In this document: piece by piece, positions 12,867 to 23,938 of the stretch | Position numbering within the stretch: the stretch's first letter is position 1 | Layout of the letters: each line of letters begins with the position of its first letter | Assembly: GCF_021462225.1 (NCBI RefSeq) | Contig: NC_061804.1 | Coordinates: 3,573,001 to 3,637,000 of the forward strand | Source of the DNA: Girardinichthys multiradiatus | Taxonomy: Eukaryota; Chordata; Actinopteri; Cyprinodontiformes; Goodeidae | Reading direction: 5' to 3' | Length of the DNA stretch: 64,000 bases | Translations under genes and position numbers: made by a program | The notes under the pieces: model-generated | Database searches by the model: none | Told to the model about the DNA's origin: nothing | What the model saw: the letters and a program-made list of their open reading frames with translations, nothing else

Positions 12867-13568
12867 TGTTATGATTCTGGCACGTCTGCTCTACCCTGTC
12901 TCCCTGGCTGCAATCAGCAGATTAGATGCACCTGGTGGCTGCTGCAGTGCAGTGCAATCTGTGGAATGCCAAGCACCTGTGTCTTCCCTGATATATACTG
13001 ACTCTGACAAGCAGACGATGCCAGATTTTTGAAAGCCATTCGTGTGAGTAGATATCCATCGTTCCTTCCTGTCTGATCATTGTTCTTGACCTTGCCTTGC
13101 CTTTTGGATTTATGCCTCTGCCTGCTCCCTGTCGGACTATTTGGATTTTGGTTGTCGACCTTGTTTCCTGCATCTGGCTTATGCCTCTGCCTGCCCCTTG
13201 CCTGACGCCTCTTGTTCCGATCGGTGACCCTGTTTCTGTCCTTGGATTATTGAGCCAGCCTAGCCCTCGGATTATTCAGCCTGGAGTCACTTCTTACCTG
13301 TGCTGTGGAGATCACTGCCTGCCGCCCACTGAGGTTTCCCCTCCGGGTTTCAAGTTCCACTCAAGACAAAAGCAGGTTAGTGGCTTTTCTGATCCCTGCA
13401 AAATCTGGAGAGACTACAAGTCACTAATGCCTCTTTCTGCCTCAGTGATTCCTGGAAGCTGTGAGGAGTGTTACCTGTGTGACGTTTTCCTGTGGCTGAA
13501 TAAACCTTTTAAACTTTCAGTACTGTGTCTGGCTGAATCTTGGGTCCGCCTTTTTCTGATTCGTAATA
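12867..13568 (+). mobile_element. solo LTR nested inside the Gypsy 5' LTR
   Basis: Starts TGTTATGATTCTGGCACG and ends TTCGTAATA. Perfect 5-bp duplications GTAGA lie on both sides (12862-12866 and 13569-13573). AATAAACC at about 13499 fits a polyadenylation signal placed near the LTR end. There is no internal region, so it looks like the product of LTR-LTR recombination. The long plus-strand frame inside (13097-13600) has no recognisable domain and is taken as chance. Confidence 0.82.
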
Positions 13569-13939
13569 GTAGAGGGGTGAAAACATGTAGTTATAAGTGA
13601 ACGAAAAGACCAATTAAGTGTATAGTGGGAAAATAGATACCCCAACTTTATTTTTTTCTTTTTCTATCCTGAATTTCTCTAGTAATACATCCTTTAGTGT
13701 TATTTCAGTTAGTTTGAACTATTGCACATCCAGCCGCTAGGGGGCGTCTGCCGCAATGGTGGCATAGAGGAGGTTTATGGACACACAGAAGAAGAATAAA
13801 TCTTCCTGTTGAATGCTAACAGAAGCTCAATGTGTGTGTGTCATCTTTTCTGTGTCATTGGTCAGTAAAGAGCATCACACGTTGAGAGGACTTTAACCAC
13901 ACTACCCTCAGCCCCTCCATGGTTGCGGAGTAATAAATT
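13569..13939 (+). repeat. Gypsy 5' LTR (main part)
   Basis: Aligns almost end to end with 17434-17796: shared GTAGAGGGGTGAAAAC, AGTGAACGAAAAGACC, AGTGTTATTTCAGTTA, GGTGGCATAGAGGAGG and CCCTCAGCCCCTCCATGG. GAATAAATC near 13795 is a candidate polyadenylation signal. The first six bases of this LTR lie at 12861-12866, left of the nested solo LTR. Confidence 0.9.
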
Positions 13940-13957
13940 TGGGGGCTCGTCCGGGAT
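13940..13957 (+). promoter_or_regulatory. retroelement primer-binding site, tRNA-Pro type
   Basis: TGGGGGCTCGTCCGGGAT directly follows the 5' LTR. This 18-mer is the classical sequence complementary to the 3' end of tRNA-Pro, used as primer by many retroviruses. Its position fixes the inner edge of the 5' LTR. Confidence 0.88.
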
Positions 13958-14067
13958 AGCACCTCCTGCTGGTTTGGTGCTATCCATCAAAGAACCGTGG
14001 GATCCTGACTTCCTGTTCCTCGAGCCGATGACCTAAGGGCAAGACTTCAGGTATCCAGAGATGGCTG

Positions 14068-14345
14068 ATGGGGTTAAAACAGCATGTACTTTTCGCTTCT
14101 GAAGTAAGTACAGGTTTCCAGTATGACAATAAACCAGTTCAAGGAGTGTTCTTGCATTCCTTGTATCAAGGAATACATGAAAAATATTCATACATCCGAC
14201 AAGATCTTAAACCCCACGTTTCAAATGAGAAAGTCACTGGTGATTTTATCTTAGACGTCATAACAAAGTCAGTAGGTGAAGACACGGAGAGAAAAAATAG
14301 ACTGGGTCAGACTCTCAAACCAAAAGCAGTCAGTGTCACCCTAGG
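14068..14345 (+). pseudogene. Gypsy gag remnant
   Basis: A 105-codon frame starts at 14068. About its first 90 codons read as a coherent helical, charged protein (HSLYQGIHEKYSYIRQDLKP, NRLGQTLKPKAVSVT), typical of a retroelement Gag segment. At about 14345 the coherent reading changes frame and becomes reverse transcriptase. No zinc knuckle, protease or RT fingers are found between, so an internal deletion fused gag to mid-RT. The gag identity is inferred from position and composition. Confidence 0.6.
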
Positions 14346-17300
14346 GTCTTTACGAATGGGTAAGGATACCATTAGGGCTGACTAATGCACCAGCTGCATT
14401 CCAGAGATGCATAGAAGGTGTATTAGAAGACATTCGAGATGATTGTTGTGTGCCTTATTTGGATGATGTCCACTGTTATTCAAAAACATTTGATGAACAC
14501 GTAGACCATCTGAGACAAGTTTTCTGCAGAATGCGACAGCATGGCATTAAACGTCGTCCAGCCAAATGTGAGCTCTTCAAGAGACAAATTAGTTATCACG
14601 GACGAATGGTTTCAGGAGAAGGCATCCAGATTGACCCAAAAGATTTGGAAGCTGTAATAGCTTTGAAGGAGAAGAAACCCAACACAGTTGGAGACGTTTG
14701 GACATTACTAGGTTTCCTTAGCTATTACCGATCGTTTATCCAAGACTTTTCACGACTGACAAGACCCTTATTTGAACTTCTTCAGAGTTCAGCTGACACA
14801 AGCAACACCAGCAAATTCCAGACCTCCAAGAGTTGAGTCTGTAAAAAAAACTTTCCTCTCGCACACCTGTGACATGGAAAACAGAACATCAAACTGTTTT
14901 ATCCAAGCTTGTGGATATGCTGACTAATCCGCCCATCTTAGCCTACCCCGACTTTGATCGTCCATTTGTACTGCATACAGATGCATCAAATGAAGGACTC
15001 GGAGCAGTGCTGTATCAGTGCCAAGACAATAAGTTGCATGTTATTGGATATGGATCCAGGACTTTGACGCCTGCCGAAAGGAACTATCACTTTCACTCAG
15101 CTAAACTTGAGTTTCTGGCACTCAAGTGGGCCATTTGTGATAGGTTTCGGGACAATCTGTATTATGCACCAACATTCACCGTCTATACAGATAAACACCC
15201 CTTGACCTATGTTTTGAGTTCTGCAAAGTTAAATGCTGTAGGTCATAGGTGGGTTGGGGAGTTAGCCGACTTCCACTTTGATATCAAATATAGACCCGGG
15301 AAAAGGAATGCTGATGCTGATATGTTGTCCAGATACCCAGTAGGCCTTGAACAGTACATGAAAGATCACACAGAGACCGTGACACCTGAGGTAGTTTCTG
15401 CAGTGTGGCAAGGCAACAAAGCATCACAAAGCAATGATGTTCCCTGGATTGCTGCATTGGAACTTGCTGATAAAAATGAAAAGGTTAAACTATCTGATGG
15501 GGTCATGACTATTGAGGCCAAAGACATCAAGGCAGCACAACAAGAAGATACAGCTATTCGAGAGATTGTATCATTAAAAGAAAGAAACTGGAACTCAAAT
15601 GAAAAGGATAAAATAACCATGTGTAAAGAAACAAAGAGACTGTTGTACGAGTGGAACAAGTTAATCGTGGAAAATTGACTACTTTTTCGGAAAATGGAAC
15701 TAAACAGACAGCTGGTTCTCCCGCAGCAACTCACACCACTAGTGTTAAAAAGCTTGCATGATGATATGGGCCATGTAGGTCCTGACAAGGTGATCCACCT
15801 TGCCCGAGAACGCTTCTACTGGTCAAACATGCAACAACACATTGAGAATTATTTGACAAAGCAATGTCAATGCATTAAACAAAAACATCCCAATGTACCA
15901 CAGAGAGCTCCAATGGGATCCATCACAACTAGTGCACCATTTGAGTTGGTCTCTATTGACCATTTGCATTTGGAGCCAAGCAAAGGAGGGTACGAGTATA
16001 TTCTGGTTGTAGTTGACCACTTCACTCGCTTTGCACAAGCTTACCCAACCAGAAACAAATCCGGAAAGACAGCAGCTGAAAAGATATTTCAAGATTTTAT
16101 TCCTCGTTTTGGGTACCCAGAGAAACTACACCATGATCAAGGACATTAGTTCGAGAATAGTTTGTTCCAAAGGTTGCAGCAACTCTCAGGAATTGCTCAT
16201 TCACGCACCACTCCTTATCATCCGCAGTGCAATCCAGTGGAGCGACTGAATCGCACTCTTCTCCAGATGTTGCGCTCCTTACAAGAGGAGAAAAAGAGTG
16301 AATGTAAGGATCATCTTCCACATATAGTGCATGCCTATAATTGCACGAGGCACGGAGCAACAGGATATTCTCCTTTCTTCCTTTTTATGGCAGGGCTCCA
16401 CGTCTACCAATCGATTTGCTCTTTGGGAGAGAGACTGAAGACTGCAACCATCAAACCTTTGTTGAAAAGTGGGCTGAAAGGATATGTGTGGCTTACCAAA
16501 TAGCTGCCAACAACAGTCAAAGGTCCTCAGCTAAAGGCAAAAAGCAATATGACAGACATGTGAGAGATGTCACTATCCAGGCAGGTGATAGAGTGCTTGT
16601 GAAAAACCTCTCGGAAAGGGGAGGTCCAGGCAAACTCTGTTCTTACTGGGAGAAGCCGGTGTACCCCGTGATTGAAAGAGTGGGGGATGGATCGGTCTAT
16701 AAAGTACAGCTGGAGAGAGGTAGCACAACCATGCGTGTGCTTCATTGAAACCTGCTGCTGCCTGTAAATGACCTACCTCTGGAGGAAGAACTACCTGTAA
16801 GGGAACAGACAAAACACAAAAGTAAGCAATACACTGAAAGAGATGAGAATGAACCTGAAATGCATGACACTGATGAAGAAGAGCTTACGTACCACTATAA
16901 TCTCCGGAGCAGAATTCCGTGCTATGGATTTGTAAACCCACAACAAGTACCAACCGACCTACATCAAAATCCTGAACAAGAAGAACCTCTTGTGATAAGG
17001 CAGAACCAAGGAGGTCATACTAATCTGCGTGCAACAGCTGAAGAGTTCTGTCCTTCTGAAACAGAAACCAATGTCGGTGAAAGAAATGCTACTGAGACTG
17101 AAGTAAGTCCTGAGTTGTGTGGGAGAGAGCAGGATCAGATGACTGAGATGTATGAAGCCAGAGAGGAAAGTGAAGTTAGAAGATCAGAGAGAAGGGGGAG
17201 ATGGACAGAAAGACTAACATATGAGTCACTTGGTCAACCATCATACATTTGTTGGAATGTAGGTATGAACTCGCAGCTATTCACGCAACCTCTTGCAATG

Positions 17301-17360
17301 ACACAGGGTTTACAGCCATTCCCCTATGTTCCATGCACTCATCTCTATCAGCCCAGTTAG
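14346..17360 (+). pseudogene. Gypsy pol pseudogene (RT, RNase H, integrase)
   Basis: Remains of the polyprotein that copies and integrates the element. The reverse transcriptase palm starts at about 14350 ([13 protein letters not shown]) with the catalytic box YLDD at 14456-14467. RNase H follows in the frame from 14869 (TDASNEGLGAVLYQ, and YTDKHPLTYVL). Integrase lies at about 15694-16500: an HHCC-like zinc finger, then [10 protein letters not shown] and HHDQGH aspartates and a [10 protein letters not shown] glutamate. Breaks: a frameshift near 14836, in-frame stops at 15676-15678 (TGA) and 16147-16149 (TAG), a frameshift near 16393, and a stop at 16746. A charged C-terminal tail (16860-17360; RRSERRGRWTERLTYESLG) closes the coding region. 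Protease and the N-terminal half of RT are missing. Confidence 0.93.
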
Positions 17361-17417
17361 TCCTCTCTTCTACAGTGAAATTCACACAAGAAACTGTAAA
17401 TGTCGGGAGACATTCTT

Positions 17418-17432
17418 TAAAGTGAGGGAGAG
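17418..17432 (+). promoter_or_regulatory. polypurine tract of the Gypsy element
   Basis: AAAGTGAGGGAGAG lies immediately before the 3' LTR start TGTAGAGG. Its purine run and position are those of the plus-strand DNA synthesis primer of LTR retroelements. Confidence 0.75.
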
Positions 17433-17796
17433 TGTAGAGGGGTGAAAACTTGTAGTTATAAGTGAACGAAAAGACCAATTAAGTGTATAGTGGGAAAATA
17501 GACACCCCAAATGTTTTCTTTTTCTATTCTAAATTTCTCTAGTAATACATCCTTTAGTGTTATTTCAGTTAATTTGCACTATTCCACATCCTGCCGCTAG
17601 GAGGCGCCTGCCGCATTGGTGGCATAGAGGAGGTTTATGGGCACACAGAAGAATAAATCTTCCTGTTGAATGCTAACAGAAGCTTAGCGTGTGTGTCTCA
17701 TCTTTTCTGTGTCATAGGTCAGTAAAGAGCATCACACATTGAGAGGACTTTAACCACATTACCCTCAGCCCCTCCATGGTTGCTGGGTAATATTTT
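17433..17796 (+). repeat. Gypsy 3' LTR
   Basis: Complete LTR from TGTAGAGGGG to GTAATATTTT, partner of 12861-12866 plus 13574-13939. It is undisturbed, which shows that the true LTR start is TGTAGA and that the left LTR was split by the nested insertion. Confidence 0.9.
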
Positions 17797-17801
17797 GATT
17801 C

Positions 17802-18784
17802 TAATACAAAATAAAAAAACTAAAATAAAAAAAGTCTGATGGAAAAAGGAGATACTGAGACATGAAGGAAGACAGAAATAACAGGGAACAGCAGAATACA
17901 GCAAGAAGTGGTTGAAAGCAAGTACAGCGATCACTGGGTGCACAGAACAGAGACCAGGTAACACTGTGGGACAGCATAAACTGAGCAAAAATGGCTAGAA
18001 ATGACAAACTAAACAACAAAGGAAAAAAACAGGGAACTGGGAAACCATATTAAAACACATAAAGTAATCTACAAATCTTAAAACAAACACAGACCATTAA
18101 ACCAGATACAGTGGAAACACTGGGATGATAAGTAAACTAAATACAAAACATAAGAATACACTAAAATATACAAAATGAAAACCAAAGTTATCGACAAAAC
18201 TCGAAGTTGTAAGAGTCATAGGACCTCTAGCTTTTTGTCATGGGGTGCTGAATCCACATTTTCAACACAAATCTGAACTCTTTTCCAGTGATAGTTGAAG
18301 TCAGATTCTGTTTGAGGTGTTCAAGGACAGGATAGAGAGAAGTGTTTTTTGTTTGGGAACCTCAGAATCTCATCTTTCCTTTTTGTAGATGATGGGCTTT
18401 GGCTATCTTTAGGCCATGATCTTCTGTGCTCACTGGAATGCTTCAAAGTGCATTGCAGATAGATTGAAAGTCAGCTCCTGTAAGTCTGAGGCCACAGTTT
18501 AAAACAACAAAACATTTGTGCTCCATTTGGGTTGTATGTGAATCTCTGTCTTAAATCTTGCAATTTCAAGGATTATAAAGGGCTGAATTTTTCACAGTGC
18601 GGAAGCTTGACATGATGAAGTTGTGATAGTAACTAATGTCACTCTGTAAGAAAGAGAATGGCAGAAGCAGGTCACAAAGGTCCACCACAGATATCAGTCC
18701 ATCAATAAATGAACAGTGGGTTAGGGGTTTCAGGCTTCGAAAAGATGGAGAGAAGAAAGTGCATAAGAACACAGCTGTGGAAAC
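17802..18784. other. intronic stretch, no gene
   Basis: A-rich at 17810-18200 (many AAAACA and AACTAAA phrases, possibly an old minus-strand retroelement piece), then ordinary intron sequence. No coding or RNA feature is recognised. Confidence 0.5.
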
Positions 18785-19470
18785 TGTTGGGAATTGGGAG
18801 TGTTCGTTCCTGTACTTGTCCACCAGAGGTCCTCCTGGAGCTTCTTTGAACCATCTACAGGTGTTGCTGATCTTCGGCTGATTGGCCTTACCTGGGAGAA
18901 GTACTTAGGAGCCTGCCACCAGTCCTTCAGCGCCCGAGTGTTGTTGCCCTAGTGGTAAACACCAAGCCAGAGAAATTTGCCAGTCTGTTTTTGGCTTTTG
19001 CTAATCCTGTTTATCTTTCCCTGCTTCCTGTTAGAAACCTGTGAGGTGTGGGCTGTTACCTACGGAGCTGGATTTGGACATTCTACACCTTCTACCGCTG
19101 TTTGTGAATTTGGATTATTCATCTCTGACTGTGGCACGGTTCCTAACCTTCCTAACACCAGCCTCTGTGAGAACTCTGGACCGAACATTAGACAAGCTAT
19201 TTGGATTGCCTGACTCCCAAGCCCAGTGGTATGACCCTCCTGAATTTCTCTGCTCTAGTGATCAAGTAAGCAAAACTTCTGGAGATATATGGATGTACTT
19301 CCACCCCAGATCTGAACTAACTCTTGCGTCTTTCTTCAGTGGACCCGAAGAACTTTCCAACCCTCGTTCCAGTAGAACTCTCCATGTGTGTTTAAATAAA
19401 CCTTTGAAACTTGTCTGGTCTCCTGAGTGAGTTTTGCATGTGGGTCAAAAGAATTCCTAAAACAATGACA
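18785..19470 (+). mobile_element. probable solo LTR
   Basis: Begins TGTTGGGAATTGGGAGTG and ends CTAAAACAATGACA. It has an AATAAACC signal at about 19396 and a T-rich stretch before CTGAGTGAGTTTTGCATG near the end. Layout and composition match fish Gypsy-type LTRs. No clean target duplication was found, so the exact ends are uncertain. Confidence 0.55.
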
Positions 19471-19545
19471 AACACTCATCGATAGGGCAAAAGAGGACAA
19501 TACAGATCATGACTTTCCATGTAAATTTTTGACCCTGCTTGATAG

Positions 19546-21319
19546 TGTTGGGACCCACAGCCATGGATTTCAACATTAAACTCTGGTACGGACTTTTCTG
19601 GAACTTTCAAAATAAAATGCATTAACTTTCTTCCGGCACAGCCAGGAAACTGGATAACTGCGGACTTCCTGTGACGCCACTACCCAAATAAAAGCACAGC
19701 TGTTGCTACATCCGCCCTCTTTCCACACAGCCTTCGAGAGGGACCGGTCAGGAGAGGCCCAGCGCGCTGATGTCTTTTGCTGGCAAAAAGGCAAACTCTT
19801 CAAACTGGATCCAAGAGTGTCATAAGATCACGCGATCATATGCACAAGATAAGTATGAGTGAAGCACTGTTTGTGTACCCGGTGATTTCATTCATAAAGA
19901 GGGGAAATTAAGGTATAAGCATTGCTTACTTTCTCTCCGAGGCCTGCCAACACCGTGTTGCAGAGAAATCCCCAGTAGAGAAGCTGTTTCTACAAGCTGA
20001 GTCTGAAGGAAAGACAACGGCCCGCACCGGCGTGTTTACGGTAATGCACAGCTGGTTGACGGACAGAACGGGCCGCCCAGCTACAGCTCCGGGGCTAACC
20101 CTTTTGTTCACAGAGCGAATGCACCTTCAACCCCCGAGGAACCGCTTGTTGACTGTGGACGTTTCTTCAAGCTTCGCCCCTTGGACAACGTTTCCTCACC
20201 ATGGTTCATGAGGTTAGGTGTTTTGGACAGAGACGGATTTAGAATGAAATGATCTAAACGTTTTTCATTTTATGAAGTTTTGTTTGTGTTGAACTCAGCT
20301 ATCATGTTCAGGTTGTGTTCTTTGTGTGATTTTAAAGTTAAGACAAACTTTACTTGAAGGGTGATTTTAAACAGACGATTGATCATAACGCGCCGTCCGT
20401 GCTTATGCATTTTAACCCTTTTATTAACGGTATTTTAAAGGTATGTGTTGATTCTGGTGCTAAGCTATTAGCTTCTTTTGTTAGCTCAAATGCTAACCGG
20501 TAAGAACACATGCTTGCTACTAAAGAGTATTTAACAGAAAAAAGGTTGTTAGTTTTCAAGCTAGTGAATAATAGTCCCTGAACATCATTTACTAGATTTG
20601 ATAACTATGTAAACACCATTAAGCCCCATTTCTCCAGAAAGATTTGGCTCTTTTCCAAAATACTTAATATTTCTTCAAATATCATTTCAATAAATAAAGG
20701 CAGCTAATTAGACACCATTGAGAAATGGTCATCCAGAAGGTTGCTTTTATTCAGCAGATCATTATTTAAAACATTATTTTATTAAAATATTTTATCTGAT
20801 CTTGCATTGTGATTGGTTGTCTAAATGTTGCTGATTATTGCCTAAGTTGGTTCCAAGACTAACTTAACTACATTTTCAGATTCTTCAAGATAATCCCTGG
20901 TTCTCAAACATAAACATTGCATGGTAATGTTGCATCGCTCTATATTGGTCATGATTTCCAATCATCTTTAATCAACTTGTTTATATTGTACATAGCCCAT
21001 TAGTCTTCGTTATTCTTTAATTCTGCTTTGTAGTTTAGTTGGATTGTTTTAGCAAAGTAAAGGGTTTGTTAATTAAAATATGTTTGACTTTGAGTTGACT
21101 TATTTTTGTTAATAAATTCTTGTCTTTTAAGAAATTGTGTGTGCAGAGTTTATGCTGTTCAATAATGTCAGAGCTCGTCTCACACTTTTCTATTTTGTCC
21201 TAATACCATCGCCTTACTGGGCTGGTATTCACAGGACAACCCTTAACAGACTGAAATATTATTTGAGAAAATATTAATATTAAATATTAAATAATATTCT
21301 CAGATTCATAATCCCAACA
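19546..21319 (+). mobile_element. unidentified LTR-like element, copy 1 (TGTTGGGA...TCCCAACA)
   Basis: The 1774-bp unit starts TGTTGGGACCCACAGCCATG and ends ATAATCCCAACA, with an 8-bp perfect terminal inversion. A second direct copy begins at 23939. Shared landmarks in order: GGTACGGACTTTTCTGGAAC, CTGGATCCAA(G/A), GATCATATGCAC, GCTAACCCTTTTGTTCACAG, TTTTCATTTTATGAAGTT, GATTGATCATAAC and TTTCTCCAGAAAGATTTGG. AAATAAAAGC at about 19684 sits where copy 2 has a TATA box, and AATAAA occurs near 21112. The flanks are TGCTTGATAG and TGCTTGAAGG, unusually long for an LTR target duplication. It may be a solo LTR of a long-LTR element or another transposon type. Confidence 0.7.
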
Positions 21320-21599
21320 TGCTTGAAGGTTGTCCTTGGAGAGAGCTAAATAGACAAGAGTTGCATCTGTCACACTGAACGACTGCAGACCTGCAATGTA
21401 AGCTCATGAGTAGAGATTTTCTTACAATTCTTTCTTGGCCAAATATTTTGTCAACTGATAACCCCACAGTGTGAGCTTTGCTTTAAGCAGAGGAGAAACT
21501 GGGTGCCTTGTTCATGAATGGTGGAAGGATGGATCGGGGTCTCATCTGTAGTAATGAGGTGAAGAAGTTGCTAAGCTGACTTTGATTGTAATAAAAGGG

Positions 21600-22110
21600 G
21601 TATTAATTTAGGAGGAAATGCAAGCAAAAGGGAGGCAAAGGTGAATTACTAAAAATAAAAATGTTTAATGACACAAAATGGATAATTAAAATAAAGTCCA
21701 GGGTCCAAAAATGCAAAACATGAACTGAAGATAATGAAACTAAATAAATCTAAAAACAAACCAAGAACATGAAGGGAGGGCAGAATAACACAGCCCAAAC
21801 TAAAGCAGTATTAAGCAGATGAACCAACAAAGAACAGCCAGTGAGCTTATAAACTGAGGGAAGAGTGGGGAAAGACATTTAATGCAGATGAGTTAATCAG
21901 GGGATTTGGAACAGCTGTGGAGGAGAGCAAACAGGCAGACTGATGGAAGGTAAAATAACACAAAGAAGATGAACTAGACACAAATAAACCAAGGGGAAAG
22001 GACTAACACTAATTTAAGATGAATACAAATTCCAAACAAAACAGAACACTCAGAAACTAAGAAACTAAACACAAAGGAATAAACTGAATATATATGCATC
22101 TGCTTTGGAG
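21600..22110 (-). repeat. A-rich repeat-like stretch
   Basis: Purine/A-rich plus strand with phrases such as AAACTAAATAAATC, GAACAGCCAGTGAGC and GGATTTGGAACAGCTGTGG. It is organised like a reversed fish LTR, with T-rich transcription sense on the minus strand. Ends and duplications could not be found. Confidence 0.3.
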
Positions 22111-22757
22111 GTTTTCCAGACACAGGGAGGATAGATCACAGCAGAACTATCTTGGGGCACTACCTATTCCTTCTGCCCTGGGAGAAGGGATAGGTTTATT
22201 TGTGCACATTTGAGGGTGAACATTTTTTTTATTTTAAAAGTAGAGAAACTAGTTCAGCTTTTGTAGGCATGAACTATACTGAATCTAAGATTCAGAATCC
22301 CTGGCTGGTTGAGCAGAGGAAGTTGGATGTGTGGATCTGGATTTCCATGATCGTGGATTTAAGGATTCTATATTTCCCACTTTATTTCTGTGTTGCTAGC
22401 AATTTGCCTCCTTGTAAATGGGAAACAACTGTGTAAAACTGTGCTTTTATATTCCATAGATTTGAGGGAGGAGTTGCTGGAGAGTTGCACTGTTAATGCA
22501 ATTGAAGGACAGACCTATAAAATGTTGTATGGAGGTGAAGCAGGACCAAAGTGCATACAGGAGGACGGGAGCAGCATGGTGAGTAAAGAAGGGATTTATT
22601 ATAGATAAACTGCAGACTTAAAGACAGACTGGACTAGACACATGGCAGGGGATGAACATTGAAACACACACAGGGTAGATCTCAGGAAATAGCAAGGATG
22701 ATATTCAGATCAAGATGAGAAATAACGTGAGGAACCGGAACCTGACAGTTTTAGATG

Positions 22758-22786
22758 AGGCGTGTCAGGCGTAAACTGACACGCCT
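22758..22786. other. perfect 10-bp hairpin
   Basis: AGGCGTGTCA, a 9-nt loop, then TGACACGCCT. GC-rich arms in AT-rich DNA, without the following T-run expected of a bacterial terminator. Possibly the terminal inversion of a repeat (flanked by GAACCTGACAG). Function unknown. Confidence 0.7.
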
Positions 22787-23938
22787 TATTTCTAGTCTGA
22801 GAAATCTGTTTCTGTTTGGATGATCATTCTCAGTTTATTTTAAACTAAGTATAAAACATTTTTTGAACCCAGAGCCCAATATTTTTCAAAGAATATTCAT
22901 GCCAGAAAGTGTCTAGAACTTACTTCCCTTCACCCACTGCCATGTTGAGATATTTAACCCCATCAGAGATTGTTCCAGATCCCCAGATCAAATTAAAGAC
23001 AGATTTAAGTGTTTAACGGCTGGACTTCCACTTAGCTGAGCAGCACCATTCACCCGTCTGAACCTCAAGCCCTAATTAATGTGTTTAGTAACAATGCTCA
23101 ATAATAGATTAACTGACTGCCTCAGGGTGATAAACACTTCATACAAACACAGACACAAGCAAAAAGAAAACCCATTGTTGTGCACACACCCACACAATGA
23201 CTCATACACACTCTCAGGAACACACATACACAGCTAGTCTGAAATCATTTAGGCAACGACTGCCCCACAGGCATTGGTGCTATAATCTCCTGCTGAGTAA
23301 GCAGCTCAGACACAAACATGAGGCAGTGAAAGCTCCTCCAGCGGTTGCCAGTTCAACTCCCATCTGTCTTCTTTGACTCGCAACCTCATGTGGGCATTTA
23401 CTTCACAGTCCTAAGAGATTTAACCAGGACGGACCTCACAGATGGCAATCTGGCTAGTTAAATTAGCTTCTCAAGGAGAAAATGGCAGTGGCTTGTTTTA
23501 TTTCACTGAAGTTTAAAATAATAGTTTAACGTCTCCTTCTGCTGCAGTTATTAATTCAGAAATGAACACTTCTGTGTTCATTGTGGGCACATTTAGAGCA
23601 GAAACAGACTCACTGATGTTCTGACTTCCATCAAACAGCAGATTCTGTCCCTATGGGCCATATTGAACAAACAGAGTATTACGTATTACCATGCTTTCCT
23701 AAGATCGCAACTGCCCCGCTGCTGTAGAACCTTAAAATACTTGTAATTACTCGTCGCTTATTTGTCCAAAACACTAATTTACTAAAAAGTATATAATAAA
23801 AGTATATAATATAGATATAATTTGAGGTCCCTAAAAAACTTAGTTACGGCCCCGCATCAAACATTGCGGCCGCACGTGGTTGTGTCTTAGGCACATTACC
23901 GAGGCAGTCTGTCTGCAGCAGAATGGAATGTTGGGACC

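Larger units (their letters stand above)
12861..17796 (+). mobile_element. Ty3/Gypsy LTR retrotransposon, defective, with nested solo LTR
   Basis: Two LTRs of about 365 bp flank a primer-binding site, a short gag remnant, pol remnants (reverse transcriptase, RNase H, integrase) and a polypurine tract. The 5' LTR begins TGTAGA at 12861 and is interrupted after six bases by another element (12867-13568). It resumes with a GTAGA duplication at 13569. The outer target duplication is probably GATTT (12856-12860) and GATTC (17797-17801), one mismatch. By hand the LTRs differ at roughly 20 positions, so the insertion is not recent. The order RT-RNase H-integrase is that of Gypsy-type elements. No env gene is seen. 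Confidence 0.93.

Noticed and set aside
13097..13600. 167-codon plus-strand frame in the nested LTR
   Set aside because: It overlaps LTR regulatory sequence and the poly(A) signal and crosses the element boundary; no domain.
13564..17792. TAATA as the target duplication of the Gypsy element
   Set aside because: TAATA also occurs at the inner edge of the 5' LTR, and the real LTR start (TGTAGA) lies left of the nested solo LTR at 12861. The outer flanks GATTT/GATTC fit better.
22758..22786. Rho-independent terminator
   Set aside because: The hairpin shape fits, but there is no T-run and the genome is eukaryotic.
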